DNA from: JBAYSY01 sp041675885
GTDB taxonomy: Bacteria > Pseudomonadota > Alphaproteobacteria > Rhodobacterales > Rhodobacteraceae
Length of the DNA: 64,000 bases
Direction: 5' to 3'
Assembly: GCA_041675885.1 (NCBI GenBank)
Contig: JBAYSY010000001.1
Coordinates: 62,001-126,000, forward strand
Below, piece after piece: positions 6,750 to 17,343 of this stretch (the stretch's first letter is position 1; every line of letters starts with the position of its first letter). The notes under the pieces were generated by a model that saw only the letters and a list, made by a program, of their open reading frames with translations, ran no database searches and was not told where the DNA came from. A program made the position numbers and the translations under genes.

Positions 6750-7489
6750 GCCTGCGCCGCATCGCATCCCTTGTCCTGATAACACTGGGCTGCCTGCTGG
6801 CCTGGCAAGGGCTGGTGATCGCAACCGGCGTGCCGCATTACATCCTGCCCGGTCCCGGGGCGGTTGCCGGGGCCATGATCAGCCATCAGACGGTGCTGGC
6901 GCGGGCGGCGCTGCATACCGGGGCGGAAATCGTCGCGGGCTTTGCCATCGGCGCGGCTGGCGGGGCCGGGCTGGCGGTCGCAATGGCGGCCTTTCCCCGG
7001 CTGGCGGCGGCGCTGCGCCCGGCGCTGCTGTTTTCGCAGGTGATCCCGATCTTCGCGCTGGCGCCCTTGCTGACGCTGTGGCTGGGCTACGGCATGGCGC
7101 CGAAGATCGCGGTGACGGCGCTGATCTGCTTTTTCCCGGTGGCATCGGCCTTCATGGACGGGCTGCTACGGACCTCACCGGCCTGCCTTGACCTGGCGCA
7201 GACCATGGGTGCGGGGCGCTGGCGGGCGATGTGGCATCTGCGCATCCCGATGGCGCTGCCGGGCTTGGGCAGCGGGCTGACGCTGGCTGCGGTCTATGCG
7301 CCCATCGGCGCGGTGATCGGCGAATGGGTCGGCGGTTCCGAGGGCCTCGGCGCGGTGATGATCCATGCCAATGGCCGGATGCGCATTGATCTGACTTTCG
7401 CGGCACTGGCGCTGGTCACGCTGATCGCGCTGGCTTTTCACGGGCTGGTCGGCGCGCTGACGCGCCGGGCACTGGCCCGGTTTTCGTGA
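6746..7489 (+). CDS. thiX: ABC transporter permease for thiamine pyrimidine
   Basis: A 247-residue inner-membrane permease with about six hydrophobic segments. The cytoplasmic EAA-type loop lies around LDLAQTMGAGRWRAMWHLRIPMALPG, which contacts the ATPase. It is the last gene of the riboswitch operon and overlaps thiZ by 4 nt. Together with ThiY and ThiZ it forms a high-affinity importer for thiamine degradation products. About 150 nt separate it from thrS, which appears to have its own expression signals. Confidence 0.92.
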   Translation: MSLRRIASLVLITLGCLLAWQGLVIATGVPHYILPGPGAVAGAMISHQTVLARAALHTGAEIVAGFAIGAAGGAGLAVAMAAFPRLAAALRPALLFSQVIPIFALAPLLTLWLGYGMAPKIAVTALICFFPVASAFMDGLLRTSPACLDLAQTMGAGRWRAMWHLRIPMALPGLGSGLTLAAVYAPIGAVIGEWVGGSEGLGAVMIHANGRMRIDLTFAALALVTLIALAFHGLVGALTRRALARFS

Positions 7490-7638
7490 ACCCTCGGACG
7501 GCTTTCCCCCGGTAAGGCCCCATACCCGCGCCCCGGGCGCATGGGTCGCCTTGACACCGCCGCTTCGCGGACGCAGAACGGCGCGAACATACCCGCAACC
7601 GGGCGCTCCGTGGGCGCCAGACCGACGAGGACAAGGCC

Positions 7639-9588
7639 ATGAGCCAGATCGACCTGACCTTCCCCGACAAATCCGTGCGCTCCTACCCCGCGGGCATCAC
7701 CCCGGCGGAGATCGCGGGGGCGATCTCGAAATCGCTGGCGAAAAAGGCGATCTCGGCCACGGTGAACGGCACGCACTGGGATCTGCAATGGCCGATCGAG
7801 GCGGATGCCGGTATCGCGATCCACACCACGGCGGACGAGGCGCAGGCGCTGGAACTGATCCGGCACGATCTCGCGCATATCATGGCCCGCGCGGTGCAGG
7901 AACTGTGGCCGGATGTGAAAGTCACCATCGGCCCGGTGATCGCCAATGGCTGGTATTACGACTTCGACCGGGCCGAGCCCTTCACGCCCGAAGACCTCGG
8001 CGCCATCGAGGCGCGGATGAAACAGATCATCGCCGCGCGCGATCCGGTCCGCACCGAGGTCTGGGACCGCGCCCGCGCCATCGCCCATTACGAGGCGGCG
8101 GGGGAACCCTTCAAGGTCGAACTGGTCAATGCGATCCCCGACGACGGCCAGCCGATCCGCATGTACTGGCACGGGCCCTGGCAGGATCTGTGCCGGGGGC
8201 CGCATCTGCAACATACCGGGCAGGTGCCCGCCGATGCCTTCCGGCTGATGTCGGTCGCGGGCGCCTACTGGCGCGGCGATTCCTCGCGCCCGATGCTGCA
8301 ACGCATCTACGGCGTGGCGTTCAGGAACCGCGACGACCTCAAGGCGCATCTGACCATGCTGGAGGAGGCCGCCAAGCGCGACCACCGCAAGCTGGGCCGC
8401 GAGATGGACCTGTTCCACATGCAGGAGGAGGCGCCGGGGCAGGTGTTCTGGCACCCGAACGGCTGGACGATCTACACCACGCTTCAGGATTACATGCGCC
8501 GCCGCCAGCGCGCGGGCGGCTATGTCGAGGTGAACACCCCGCAGGTGGTCAACCGGGTACTGTGGGAACGTTCGGGCCACTGGGACAACTATCAGGAAAA
8601 CATGTTCATCGTCGAAGTGGACGAGGAACACGCCCGGGAAAAGTCGGTCAACGCGCTCAAGCCGATGAACTGCCCCTGCCATGTGCAGGTGTTCAATATC
8701 GGGCTGAAATCCTATCGCGACCTGCCCCTGCGCATGGCCGAATTCGGGTCGTGCAACCGTTACGAGCCCTCGGGGGCGCTGCACGGGATCATGCGGGTGC
8801 GCGGCTTTACCCAGGACGACGCGCATATCTTCTGCCGCGAGGACCAGATCGAGGCCGAAACCGAAAAGTTCATCGGCTTTCTGCGGGCGATCTATGCCGA
8901 CCTCGGGTTCGAGAGCTTCAAGATCAAGTTCTCCGACCGGCCCGAGCAGCGCGCCGGAGCGGATGAGGTCTGGGACCGGGCCGAGGCCGCGCTGGCCAAT
9001 GCCACGAAGGCGGCGGGCTGCGACTATACGCTCAATCCCGGCGAAGGGGCGTTCTACGGGCCCAAGCTGGAATTCGTGCTGACCGACGCCATCGGCCGCG
9101 ACTGGCAATGCGGCACGTTGCAGGTGGATTTCGTGCTGCCCGAACGGCTGGACGCGAATTACATCGGCGAGGACGGGATGAAGCACCGGCCGGTGATGCT
9201 GCACCGCGCCGTGCTGGGCAGTTTCGAGCGGTTCATCGGCATCCTGATCGAAAGCCACGCGGGCAAGCTGCCGTTCTGGCTGGCGCCGCGGCAGGTGGTG
9301 GTGGCCTCGATCGTCTCGGACGCCGATCCCTTCGTGCAGGAGGTCACCGCCGCACTGACCGCCGCCGGGGTCCGGGCCGAGGCCGACATCCGCAACGAGA
9401 AGATCAATTACAAGGTGCGCGAGCACAGCCTCGGCAAGGTTCCGGTGATCCTTGCCATCGGCATGAAGGAAGTGGCCGAACGCACGGTCTCGGTTCGCCG
9501 CCTGGGCGAAACAAGGACCGAGACACTCTCGCTGGACGCGATCGTGGCGGAACTGGCGGCCGCCTCAAGGGCGCCCGATCTGCGCTGA
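7639..9588 (+). CDS. thrS: Threonyl-tRNA synthetase
   Basis: A 649-residue class II synthetase of full length. An N-terminal TGS domain (about 1-64) is followed by the editing domain, with His76 and His80 in RHDLAHIMA and the distal CRGPHLQHTG. The catalytic core has the zinc Cys in MNCPCHVQVF, motif 2 around FGSCNRYEPSGALHG and motif 3 HRAVLGSFERFIG. A C-terminal anticodon-binding domain completes it. It charges tRNA-Thr and removes mischarged serine. The ATG is preceded by GACGAGGACAAGG. The 5' region 7490-7638 contains a TTGACA at 7551 and GC-rich hairpins, but no recognisable T-box. Confidence 0.97.
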   Translation: MSQIDLTFPDKSVRSYPAGITPAEIAGAISKSLAKKAISATVNGTHWDLQWPIEADAGIAIHTTADEAQALELIRHDLAHIMARAVQELWPDVKVTIGPVIANGWYYDFDRAEPFTPEDLGAIEARMKQIIAARDPVRTEVWDRARAIAHYEAAGEPFKVELVNAIPDDGQPIRMYWHGPWQDLCRGPHLQHTGQVPADAFRLMSVAGAYWRGDSSRPMLQRIYGVAFRNRDDLKAHLTMLEEAAKRDHRKLGREMDLFHMQEEAPGQVFWHPNGWTIYTTLQDYMRRRQRAGGYVEVNTPQVVNRVLWERSGHWDNYQENMFIVEVDEEHAREKSVNALKPMNCPCHVQVFNIGLKSYRDLPLRMAEFGSCNRYEPSGALHGIMRVRGFTQDDAHIFCREDQIEAETEKFIGFLRAIYADLGFESFKIKFSDRPEQRAGADEVWDRAEAALANATKAAGCDYTLNPGEGAFYGPKLEFVLTDAIGRDWQCGTLQVDFVLPERLDANYIGEDGMKHRPVMLHRAVLGSFERFIGILIESHAGKLPFWLAPRQVVVASIVSDADPFVQEVTAALTAAGVRAEADIRNEKINYKVREHSLGKVPVILAIGMKEVAERTVSVRRLGETRTETLSLDAIVAELAAASRAPDLR

Positions 9589-9614
9589 GGCGCCGGAAAA
9601 TCGCGCTTCGCAAA

Positions 9615-9654
9615 GGGTCCGGGCGGTGTCCGGGCCCAATAATGCTTGATTTTT
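9615..9654 (+). terminator. Probable intrinsic terminator after thrS
   Basis: GGGTCCGGG (9615-9623), loop CGGTG, TCCGGGCCC (9629-9637) pair with two G-U pairs, and a T-run (GATTTTTG) follows about 12 nt later. The distance to the T-run is longer than usual, so confidence is moderate. The rest of 9655-9796 is the leader of the cold-shock gene. Confidence 0.45.
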
Positions 9655-9796
9655 GATGGCGATGCGGCATCATTTTCCTGTGACGACAGACTTTCTGCGA
9701 CCGCCTCCTGATTTCAGGGTGCCGGGTATCGGAAGACCTGCTGCACAACCCGGTGGCATGTCGCCCCCGGGAGACTGAAGATCGAGGAGAGACGGA

Positions 9797-10003
9797 ATGC
9801 CCACCGGCACCGTGAAATGGTTCAATGCCACCAAGGGTTACGGTTTCATCGCCCCCGACGATGGCGGCAAGGACGTGTTCGTGCATATCTCGGCGGTGGA
9901 ACGCGCCGGGCTTCAGGGACTGAACGACAACCAGAAGGTCGGATACGAACTTCTGGACGGGCGCGACGGGCGCTCGTCCGCGGGCGATCTGCGCCTGCTC
10001 TGA
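9797..10003 (+). CDS. Cold-shock domain protein
   Basis: A 68-residue single cold-shock domain. RNP1-like KGYGFI is at 13-18 and RNP2-like DVFVHIS at 26-32, both in the usual order after GTVKWFN. These proteins bind single-stranded RNA/DNA and melt RNA secondary structure. The start has a strong ribosome site (GAGGAGAGACGG). A long leader of about 140 nt, seen in many csp genes, separates it from thrS. A strong hairpin terminator follows. Which paralogue it is cannot be told from the window. Confidence 0.95.
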   Translation: MPTGTVKWFNATKGYGFIAPDDGGKDVFVHISAVERAGLQGLNDNQKVGYELLDGRDGRSSAGDLRLL

Positions 10004-10028
10004 ACCGCCGCGAACCTGCGGCACGACC

Positions 10029-10058
10029 GGCCCGCGCCCCCGGCGCGGGCCGTTTCGT
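10029..10058 (+). terminator. Intrinsic terminator of the cold-shock gene
   Basis: GGCCCGCGC (10029-10037) pairs with GCGCGGGCC (10043-10051) over a 5-nt loop, followed by GTTTCGTTT. Confidence 0.7.
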
Positions 10059-10116
10059 TTCCGCCCCCCCGCCCCGGCCTGACGTAGGGGCAGGCAAAGA
10101 CCCGGGGCGCGGCGGG

Positions 10117-10147
10117 TTGACAAGCCGCAACCATATAAGCGTTTATT
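10117..10147 (+). promoter_or_regulatory. Candidate sigma-70 promoter of the TRAP operon
   Basis: TTGACA at 10117-10122 is followed by an AT-rich stretch (CATATAAGCGTTTATT) in otherwise very GC-rich DNA, about 75-100 nt before the TAXI gene. The -10 hexamer is ambiguous: the closest TATAAG is at 11-nt spacing and TTTATT at 19. Confidence 0.35.
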
Positions 10148-10219
10148 GTTGCGCAATTTCATCCGCCGGACGCAGGCGGCGCAACGAAACTGCTAAAACA
10201 AACAGGGAGAGCAAGAAAC

Positions 10220-11182
10220 ATGCGAAAGATCGGTTATGCCGTAGCCTTCACCATGGCCCTGGGCGCGGGCGGGGCACAGGCCCAGACAGAACTTTCCATC
10301 GCCACCGGCGGCACCGGCGGGGTCTATTACCCCTATGGCGGCGGCCTGGCCGAACTGATCGGCCGCCACATCGACGGTTACAGCGCCGCCGCCGAGGTAA
10401 CCGGCGCCTCGGTCGAGAACATGGCGCTGATCTCGCGTTTCGACAGCGACATGGCGCTGGTGCTGGCCGATACCGTCTATGCCGCCTATCACGGGACGGA
10501 ACCCTTCGCCACGAACCCGATTCCCGAGACCCGGGCGCTGGCCTCGATCTATCCGAACGCGGTGCAGATCGTCACGCTTGCCGACAGCGGCATCAGCAGC
10601 ATCGCCGATCTGCGCGGCCAGCGCGTGTCGGTGGGCGCGCCGGGTTCGGGCACCGAGGTCAGCGCACGGGTGATTCTGGAAGCCAACGGCATCACCTATG
10701 ACGATTTCACCCCCGAGCGGCTGAACTTCAACGAAACCGCCGATGCGCTGCGCGACGGCGATATCGTCGCCGGATTCTGGAGCGTGGGGCCCCCCACCAG
10801 CTCGATCATGAACCTTGCGGCGACACGCTCGATCTCGGTCATCTCCTTCACCGAGGAAGAGATAGCGAACTCGATCGAGGCCGAACCCACCTTCGCCCCC
10901 TATACCCTGCCCGCGGGCACGTATGACGGGGTTGACCAGGCGGTGCCCACGATCTCGACCCCGAACGTGCTGGTGGTCCATGCCGACATGGACGAGGAAC
11001 TGGCCTATCAGGTCACCCGCGTGCTGTACGAACATGTCGATGAACTGATCGCCATCCACCCGGCGGCGAACGACACCACCATCGACTTTTCGCTGACCTC
11101 GACCCATGTCCCGTTCCATCCCGGCGCGATCCGCTATTACGAAGAAGCCGGGGCCACGGTGCCCGACCACCTGCGGCCCTGA
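10220..11182 (+). CDS. TAXI-family TRAP transporter solute-binding protein
   Basis: A 320-residue periplasmic binding protein. The signal peptide is about 21 residues (GGAQA cleavage). The mature start, ELSIATGGTGGVYYPYGGGLA, is the hallmark of TAXI (TRAP-associated extracytoplasmic immunogenic) proteins. It delivers a solute to a TRAP permease that uses an ion gradient. The stop codon overlaps the start of a DUF1850 gene by one base (TGATG), and a fused TRAP permease follows, so the three form one operon. TAXI ligands are often glutamate or other dicarboxylates; the ligand here is unknown. Confidence 0.93.
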   Translation: MRKIGYAVAFTMALGAGGAQAQTELSIATGGTGGVYYPYGGGLAELIGRHIDGYSAAAEVTGASVENMALISRFDSDMALVLADTVYAAYHGTEPFATNPIPETRALASIYPNAVQIVTLADSGISSIADLRGQRVSVGAPGSGTEVSARVILEANGITYDDFTPERLNFNETADALRDGDIVAGFWSVGPPTSSIMNLAATRSISVISFTEEEIANSIEAEPTFAPYTLPAGTYDGVDQAVPTISTPNVLVVHADMDEELAYQVTRVLYEHVDELIAIHPAANDTTIDFSLTSTHVPFHPGAIRYYEEAGATVPDHLRP

Positions 11183-11667
11183 TGGGGCGCGCATGGGGGC
11201 GGCCGCTGCGGGCCGCCCTGCTTCCCCCTGCGCTCGTGCTTGCCGCCGCCACGGCGGCGCTTGCGGCCGATGTGCTGGAAGTGACGGGGGAAGGCGGCGT
11301 GGTTCTGGCCCGGCTGCCGCTGGATGCGGGTGCGGACTGGTGCCTGCGCTGGAACCATTCGGTGACCGGCGGCGCGGTGGCCGACTGTTTCGCGCGGGAC
11401 GGCGGGCGGATGGTGCTGCGGCGATCCTACCTGCACGACTTCGCCGCCGGGCTCGGGCACATCCCGGGCCGCGGCACCCAGCGGCCCGATCCGTCGGGCG
11501 GCTACTGGATCGAGGATATCAATGAGTCCCTGCCCCCCGAAGGGCTGCTGCTGCGGGTCGGCCCCGCGCGGGTGGATCACCGGATCGAGACGCCTGCGGG
11601 CACCCTTGGCCTGTCCGCCCTCGCGCCGGGCAAGCGCGTCCGGCTGCGACTGAACATGAAGGACTGA
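11182..11667 (+). CDS. DUF1850 protein of TAXI-TRAP operon
   Basis: A 161-residue protein with a signal-peptide-like start (hydrophobic to about residue 28). The DUF1850 pattern is present: LRWNHSVTGG, then LHDFAAGLGHIP and a WIEDINESLP segment. Genes of this family regularly sit between the TAXI binding protein and the fused permease. The role is not established; an accessory periplasmic or membrane-anchored component of the transporter is plausible. Its start overlaps the previous stop by one base, and only 2 nt separate it from the permease. Confidence 0.82.
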   Translation: MGRAWGRPLRAALLPPALVLAAATAALAADVLEVTGEGGVVLARLPLDAGADWCLRWNHSVTGGAVADCFARDGGRMVLRRSYLHDFAAGLGHIPGRGTQRPDPSGGYWIEDINESLPPEGLLLRVGPARVDHRIETPAGTLGLSALAPGKRVRLRLNMKD

Positions 11668-11669
11668 CC

Positions 11670-13715
11670 ATGGCCGAGACACCGGCGCAAACCTCTGCGA
11701 TGCCCGACCCCGAGGACATTCCCGATTCCCTGCGCACCACGGCGGTATTCCAGCCGAAATGGGTGCTGGGGGCGATCTTCGTGATCGGCGTCAGCCTGTC
11801 GCTGTTCCAGATGTATTCCGCCGGAATCCGCCCGCTGGGCCTGTTCTACCAGCGGCCGATCCATCTGACCTTCATCCTCGTTCTGGCGATCCTGAGTTTT
11901 CCGGCCTGGGGGCTGCTGCGCAAGCGCGGCGTCAGCGGCTGGATCATCGACACCGTGCTGATCGCCGCGGCGTTGGTCAGCGGGCTTTATATCGTCGTCA
12001 ACCTGGACGCGATCATCAACCGCGCCGGCTTCTGGAGCCGGACCGACATCACCATGGGCATCATCCTGACGCTCGTGCTGCTGGAGGTCTGCCGCCGTTC
12101 GGTGGGGATGATGATGATGATGGTCGGCCTTGTCGCCATCCTCTACGCGCTGGCGGGGCCGCGCGGCGCGCTGCCGGGGCTTGGGGAATGGATGCCGGGC
12201 GTCCTCAGCCATCGCGGCGCCTCGGTGGACCGGCTGGTCGGCACGCTCTACCTCGGGCAGGAGGGGATCTACGGCCTGCCCTTGGGGGTGGCGGCGACCT
12301 ATATCTTCGTCTTCGTGCTGTTCGGCGCGTTTCTGGAAGTCACCGGCGCCGGCAAGTTCTTCATCGACCTCGCCTATGCCGCCACCGGCCGCAAGCCGGG
12401 CGGACCGGCCAAGGCGGCGGTGCTGGCCTCGGCGGGGGTGGGGTCGATCTCGGGCTCGGCCATCGCCAACGTGGTTACGACAGGCGTCTTCACCATCCCG
12501 CTGATGAAGCGACTGGGCTACAAACCCGCGCAGGCGGCGGGGATCGAGGCCGCGGCCTCGACCGGCGGGCAGATCACGCCGCCCCTGATGGGGGCCGGGG
12601 CGTTCCTGATCTCGGAATACACCCGCACGCCCTATATCGACATCGTGATCGTCTCGATCTTTCCGGCGATCCTCTACCTCGGCACGGTCTATCTGTTCGT
12701 GCATCTGGTCGCGGTGAAGGCCGGGATGAAGGGGGTGCCCGCCTCGGAACTGCCGGTGGTGCGCCATGTGGTGGCGGCGGGCTGGCAGTTCATCCTGCCG
12801 CTGTTCCTGCTGGTCGCGCTGCTCTTGATGAACATCTCGCCGATGCGGGTGGGCTTCTGGGCCATCATCTCGGTGCTGGTGGTGGCGGGCGGCCGGGCGC
12901 TGTTCGACATTCTGGTGCTCGATCCGCGCCGTGGCAACCCGCTGACCCAGCACCGGGCGGGCACGGCGCTGGGGCTTGGCGTCAGGCTGATGCTGGAGGC
13001 GCTGGCACTGGGCGCGCGCAACGCGATCACCGTGTCGATGGCCTGCGCCGTGGCGGGGATCATCGTCGGCGTGGTCGGGCTCACCGGGCTCGGGCTCAAG
13101 TTCTCGTCGATGATGATCTCGCTCTCGGGCGGCAACGTGGTGCTGGCGCTGATCCTCGTGCTGCTGGCCAGCCTTGTGCTGGGACTGGGGCTGCCGGTGA
13201 CGGCCAGCTATATCGTGCTGATCATCCTTGTCGGCCCGGCGCTGTCGGCCGAATTCGGCATCCCGCTGCTGATCGTGCATCTGGTGGTGTTCTGGTATTC
13301 GCAGGACAGCAACGTCACGCCACCCATCGCCCTTGCGGCCTTCGCGGGGGCGGCGATCGCCAAGTCGGACCCGATGATCACAAGCTTTCACGCCTGGAAA
13401 TTCGCCAAGGGGCTTTACATGATCCCGGCCTTCATGGTGTTCAACCCGGCGATCATCATGGGCGGCCCGGTCGAGGTCGTGATCTGGTCGGGCCTTCTGG
13501 CCGTGCTGGGGATGGTGACCTTTGCCGCGGCGATCGAGGGCTGGCTGTTCACCCGGATGGATATCGTCTCGCGGCTGATGGTGATTCCCGGCACGATCGC
13601 GGTGTTCTGGCCCTCGTTCACCGTCGAGGCGATAGGCGGCGCGATCCTGGCCGCGGTGGTGGCACTGAACTGGGTGGTATCGCTGCGCGCCCGGCCCCAG
13701 CCGGGCAGCGCCTGA
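11670..13715 (+). CDS. Fused TRAP transporter permease (4TM + 12TM)
   Basis: A 681-residue membrane protein of the TRAP fused-permease type. An N-terminal region with several transmembrane segments corresponds to the small DctQ subunit, and a large DctM-like part corresponds to the transport core. The conserved stretch GVGSISGSAIANVVTTG and EAAASTGGQITPPLMGAGAF marks the substrate/ion site of TAXI-type permeases. It works with the binding protein at 10220 in the inner membrane. The gene ends before a repeat-containing convergent intergenic region shared with parE. Confidence 0.94.
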   Translation: MAETPAQTSAMPDPEDIPDSLRTTAVFQPKWVLGAIFVIGVSLSLFQMYSAGIRPLGLFYQRPIHLTFILVLAILSFPAWGLLRKRGVSGWIIDTVLIAAALVSGLYIVVNLDAIINRAGFWSRTDITMGIILTLVLLEVCRRSVGMMMMMVGLVAILYALAGPRGALPGLGEWMPGVLSHRGASVDRLVGTLYLGQEGIYGLPLGVAATYIFVFVLFGAFLEVTGAGKFFIDLAYAATGRKPGGPAKAAVLASAGVGSISGSAIANVVTTGVFTIPLMKRLGYKPAQAAGIEAAASTGGQITPPLMGAGAFLISEYTRTPYIDIVIVSIFPAILYLGTVYLFVHLVAVKAGMKGVPASELPVVRHVVAAGWQFILPLFLLVALLLMNISPMRVGFWAIISVLVVAGGRALFDILVLDPRRGNPLTQHRAGTALGLGVRLMLEALALGARNAITVSMACAVAGIIVGVVGLTGLGLKFSSMMISLSGGNVVLALILVLLASLVLGLGLPVTASYIVLIILVGPALSAEFGIPLLIVHLVVFWYSQDSNVTPPIALAAFAGAAIAKSDPMITSFHAWKFAKGLYMIPAFMVFNPAIIMGGPVEVVIWSGLLAVLGMVTFAAAIEGWLFTRMDIVSRLMVIPGTIAVFWPSFTVEAIGGAILAAVVALNWVVSLRARPQPGSA

Positions 13716-13764
13716 CCGGGCGGGCACCGACACGGGCGGGGGCAAGGTGCCCCCCCCCGGCCCC

Positions 13765-13820
13765 CTGCCCGGCGGCGCGTGACGCGCCTTGATTCCGGGC
13801 AAGAATTACGCGCCGGACTC
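13765..13820. repeat. Copy of dispersed intergenic repeat R1 (3' module)
   Basis: CTGCCCGGCGGCGCG, a short GGCGCG/CGCGCC hairpin, then CTTGATTCCGGGCAAG and ATTACGCGCCGG. It closely matches the end of the copies at 21896-22023 and 47145-47300, and its tail recurs at 22104-22128. It lies between the convergent TRAP permease and parE genes, where the hairpin could also act as a terminator. The rest of 13716-13873 is C-rich with no gene. Confidence 0.7.
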
Positions 13821-13873
13821 CCGCCCCTTGCCAACCGGCACGCAATGCGGACACCGCCGCCCGGGGGGGGTGA

Positions 13874-15832
13874 TCAGACGTCCACGTCCTCGACGAAACG
13901 GGCGTTTTCCTGAATGAACTGAAAGCGCATCTCGGGCCGCTTGCCCATCAGCCGCTCGACCAGATCGCCGGTCTCGCCCGGCACCTCGTCATGGATCGAC
14001 ACCCGGATCAGCTTGCGGGTCTCGGGGTTCATGGTGGTATCCTTGAGATCCTTGGCGTCCATCTCGCCCAGGCCCTTGAAGCGGCTCACGTCGATCTTGC
14101 CCTTGCCGCCCAGCCCCTTGGCCAGCCATGCCTCCTTCTCGGCGTCGTCGAGACAATAGACCCGCCTGGCCCCCTGGGTCAGCCGGAACAGCGGCGGGCA
14201 GGCCAGATACAGGTGCCCCTTGTCGATCATCGGCCGCATCTGGGTGAAGAAGAAGGTCATCAACAGGCTGGCGATATGCGCGCCATCGACATCGGCGTCG
14301 GTCATGATGATGATCTTGTCGTAGCGCAGGTCATCGACGTTGAACCTTGTGCCCAGCCCCACGCCCAATGCCTGGCACAGGTCGTTGATCTCGGCGTTCT
14401 GGCCCATCTTGCCCGAGGCCGCGCCCAGCACGTTGAGGATTTTCCCCCGCAAGGGCAGCAGCGCCTGATTGCGCCGGTCGCGCGCCATCTTGGCGCTGCC
14501 CCCGGCCGAGTCGCCCTCGACGATGAACAGTTCCGTCCCCTCGCGGTTGGTGGCCGAACAGTCCACCAGCTTGCCGGGCAGGCGCAGCCGCTTGGTGGCG
14601 GACTTGCGCTGGGTCTCCTTTTCCGCCCGGCGGCGCAGCCGTTCCTCGGCCCGCAGCACGAGAAAGTCGAGGATCGCACCGGCGGCCTTGGTATCCGCCG
14701 CCAGCCAGTTGTCGAAATGGTCGCGCACCGCGCCTTCGACCAGCCGCTGGGCCTCGGTCGTGGCCAGCCGGTCCTTGGTCTGGCCGACGAACTCGGGTTC
14801 GCTGATGAAACACGACACCAGCGCGCAGCCTCCGGCCAGCAGGTCGTCACGGGTGATCTGCGCCGCCTTGCGGTTGTTCACCAGTTCGCCATAGGCGCGG
14901 ATCCCCTTGAGGACCGCCGACCAGAACCCGGCCTCATGGGTGCCGCCCTCGGGCGTGGGCACGGTGTTGCAGTAGCTTTGGGTAAAGCCGTCGCGCGTGG
15001 GCGTCCAGTTGATCGCCCATTCGACCGATCCGGGGACGCCGAACTTTTCCTGAAAGCCGACCTTTCCGGCAAAGGGGCGGTCGGCATAGGTGGCGGCGCT
15101 GCCCAGCGTCTCGTTCAGGTAGTCGGCCAGCCCGCCCGGAAAGCGGAAAGTGGCCTCCATCGGGGTGTCGCCTTCGGGGATCGCCGATTTCCAGCGGATC
15201 TCGACGCCCGAGAACAGATAGGCTTTCGACCGCACCATCTTCAGCAGCCGCGCCGGGCGGAAACGGCAATGGCCGAAGATTTCCTCGTCGGCATGGAAGG
15301 TGACCGAGGTGCCGCGCCGGTTGGGGGCAGGCCCCACCTTTTCCACCGGGCCAAGCGGGAGGCCGCGCGAGAACTCCTGCACGAAAAGTTCGCGGTTGCG
15401 CGCGACCTCGACCCGCATCCGGTCGGACAGCGCATTGACGACCGAGGCCCCGACCCCGTGCAGCCCACCCGAAGTCTGGTAGGACTTGCCCGAGAACTTG
15501 CCCCCCGCGTGCAGGGTACAGAGGATCACCTCAAGCGCCGACTTGTCGGGAAACTTCGGGTGCGGGTCGATGGGGATACCGCGGCCATTGTCGCGGATGG
15601 TGACGCTGTAATCTTCGTGCAGCTCGACCTCGATACGGGTGGCGTGGCCCGCCACCGCCTCATCCATCGAGTTGTCCAGCACCTCGGCCACCAGGTGATG
15701 CAGCGCGCGCTCATCCGTGCCGCCGATATACATGCCGGGGCGCTTGCGGACGGGCTCCAGCCCCTCCAGCACCTCGATGGAAGAAGCGTCGTAGCTGTCG
15801 GGCTGGCCGGACAGAAGGTCGTCTGCGCTCAT
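13874..15832 (-). CDS. parE: DNA topoisomerase IV subunit B
   Basis: A 652-residue type II topoisomerase ATPase subunit. GHKL ATP-binding elements are LDNSMDEAVAGH (about 52-63) and DNGRGIPID, and the TOPRIM motifs are EGDSAGGSAK and DADVDGAHI. The length and the ASSIEVLEGLEPVRKRPGMY start favour ParE; the longer true GyrB is encoded at 57286-59721. It partners with ParC to decatenate daughter chromosomes. The start at 15832 is preceded by a 14-bp tandem repeat. Confidence 0.93.
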   Translation of the reverse strand: MSADDLLSGQPDSYDASSIEVLEGLEPVRKRPGMYIGGTDERALHHLVAEVLDNSMDEAVAGHATRIEVELHEDYSVTIRDNGRGIPIDPHPKFPDKSALEVILCTLHAGGKFSGKSYQTSGGLHGVGASVVNALSDRMRVEVARNRELFVQEFSRGLPLGPVEKVGPAPNRRGTSVTFHADEEIFGHCRFRPARLLKMVRSKAYLFSGVEIRWKSAIPEGDTPMEATFRFPGGLADYLNETLGSAATYADRPFAGKVGFQEKFGVPGSVEWAINWTPTRDGFTQSYCNTVPTPEGGTHEAGFWSAVLKGIRAYGELVNNRKAAQITRDDLLAGGCALVSCFISEPEFVGQTKDRLATTEAQRLVEGAVRDHFDNWLAADTKAAGAILDFLVLRAEERLRRRAEKETQRKSATKRLRLPGKLVDCSATNREGTELFIVEGDSAGGSAKMARDRRNQALLPLRGKILNVLGAASGKMGQNAEINDLCQALGVGLGTRFNVDDLRYDKIIIMTDADVDGAHIASLLMTFFFTQMRPMIDKGHLYLACPPLFRLTQGARRVYCLDDAEKEAWLAKGLGGKGKIDVSRFKGLGEMDAKDLKDTTMNPETRKLIRVSIHDEVPGETGDLVERLMGKRPEMRFQFIQENARFVEDVDV

Positions 15833-15855
15833 CGCTGCTCGTTTCTTGTTGTGCG

Positions 15856-15897
15856 GTCTTGCCGGGCGGGTCTTGCCGGGCGGGTCTTGTCGTGCGG
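15856..15897. repeat. 14-bp tandem repeat upstream of parE
   Basis: Three consecutive units of GTCTTGCCGGGCGG: 15856-15869 and 15870-15883 are identical, and 15884-15897 is GTCTTGTCGTGCGG. They end 24 bp before the parE start codon (which reads on the minus strand), inside its leader or promoter. Confidence 0.85.
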
Positions 15898-16024
15898 GCC
15901 GGGGCGGCGCCGGGTGGCCACATCCCGTGCCGCGATTAGACCACCCCGGGGCGTCCGGCGCAAGCGGATGGGAGGGGCACCGGATCAGCGGCGCGGCGGC
16001 AACTCATCCGCCCGCCCCTTCGGG

Positions 16025-16044
16025 CGGCCGCTGCCCTCTGTTGC
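16025..16044. repeat. Fragment of repeat R1 (5' module), inverted
   Basis: These 20 bases are an exact reverse-complement match to 21852-21871 (GCAACAGAGGGCAGCGGCCG). Next to it, CCGCCCG and CGGGCGG (about 16009-16028) form a hairpin downstream of trpB that may terminate its transcript. Confidence 0.75.
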
Positions 16045-16096
16045 AACAGATCGGCCCCGGTCGGATATACCGGCCAAGAGGCAAGACAGACACCGC

Positions 16097-17329
<1,233 letters not shown>

Positions 17330-17343
17330 GTCGCGCCCTCCTG

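Noticed and set aside
7490..7638. Possible T-box leader for thrS
   Set aside because: No T-box consensus and no specifier stem; such leaders are rare in alphaproteobacteria.
11577..13802. Long open frame (about 741 codons) on the minus strand opposite the TRAP genes
   Set aside because: Very high GC leaves antisense frames open. The translation is rich in His, Arg, Asp and Gln with no domain, while the plus strand encodes clear TRAP proteins.
13874..15832. Second gyrB
   Set aside because: 652 residues with the ParE-type start; the 811-residue GyrB at 57286 is the true gyrase subunit.
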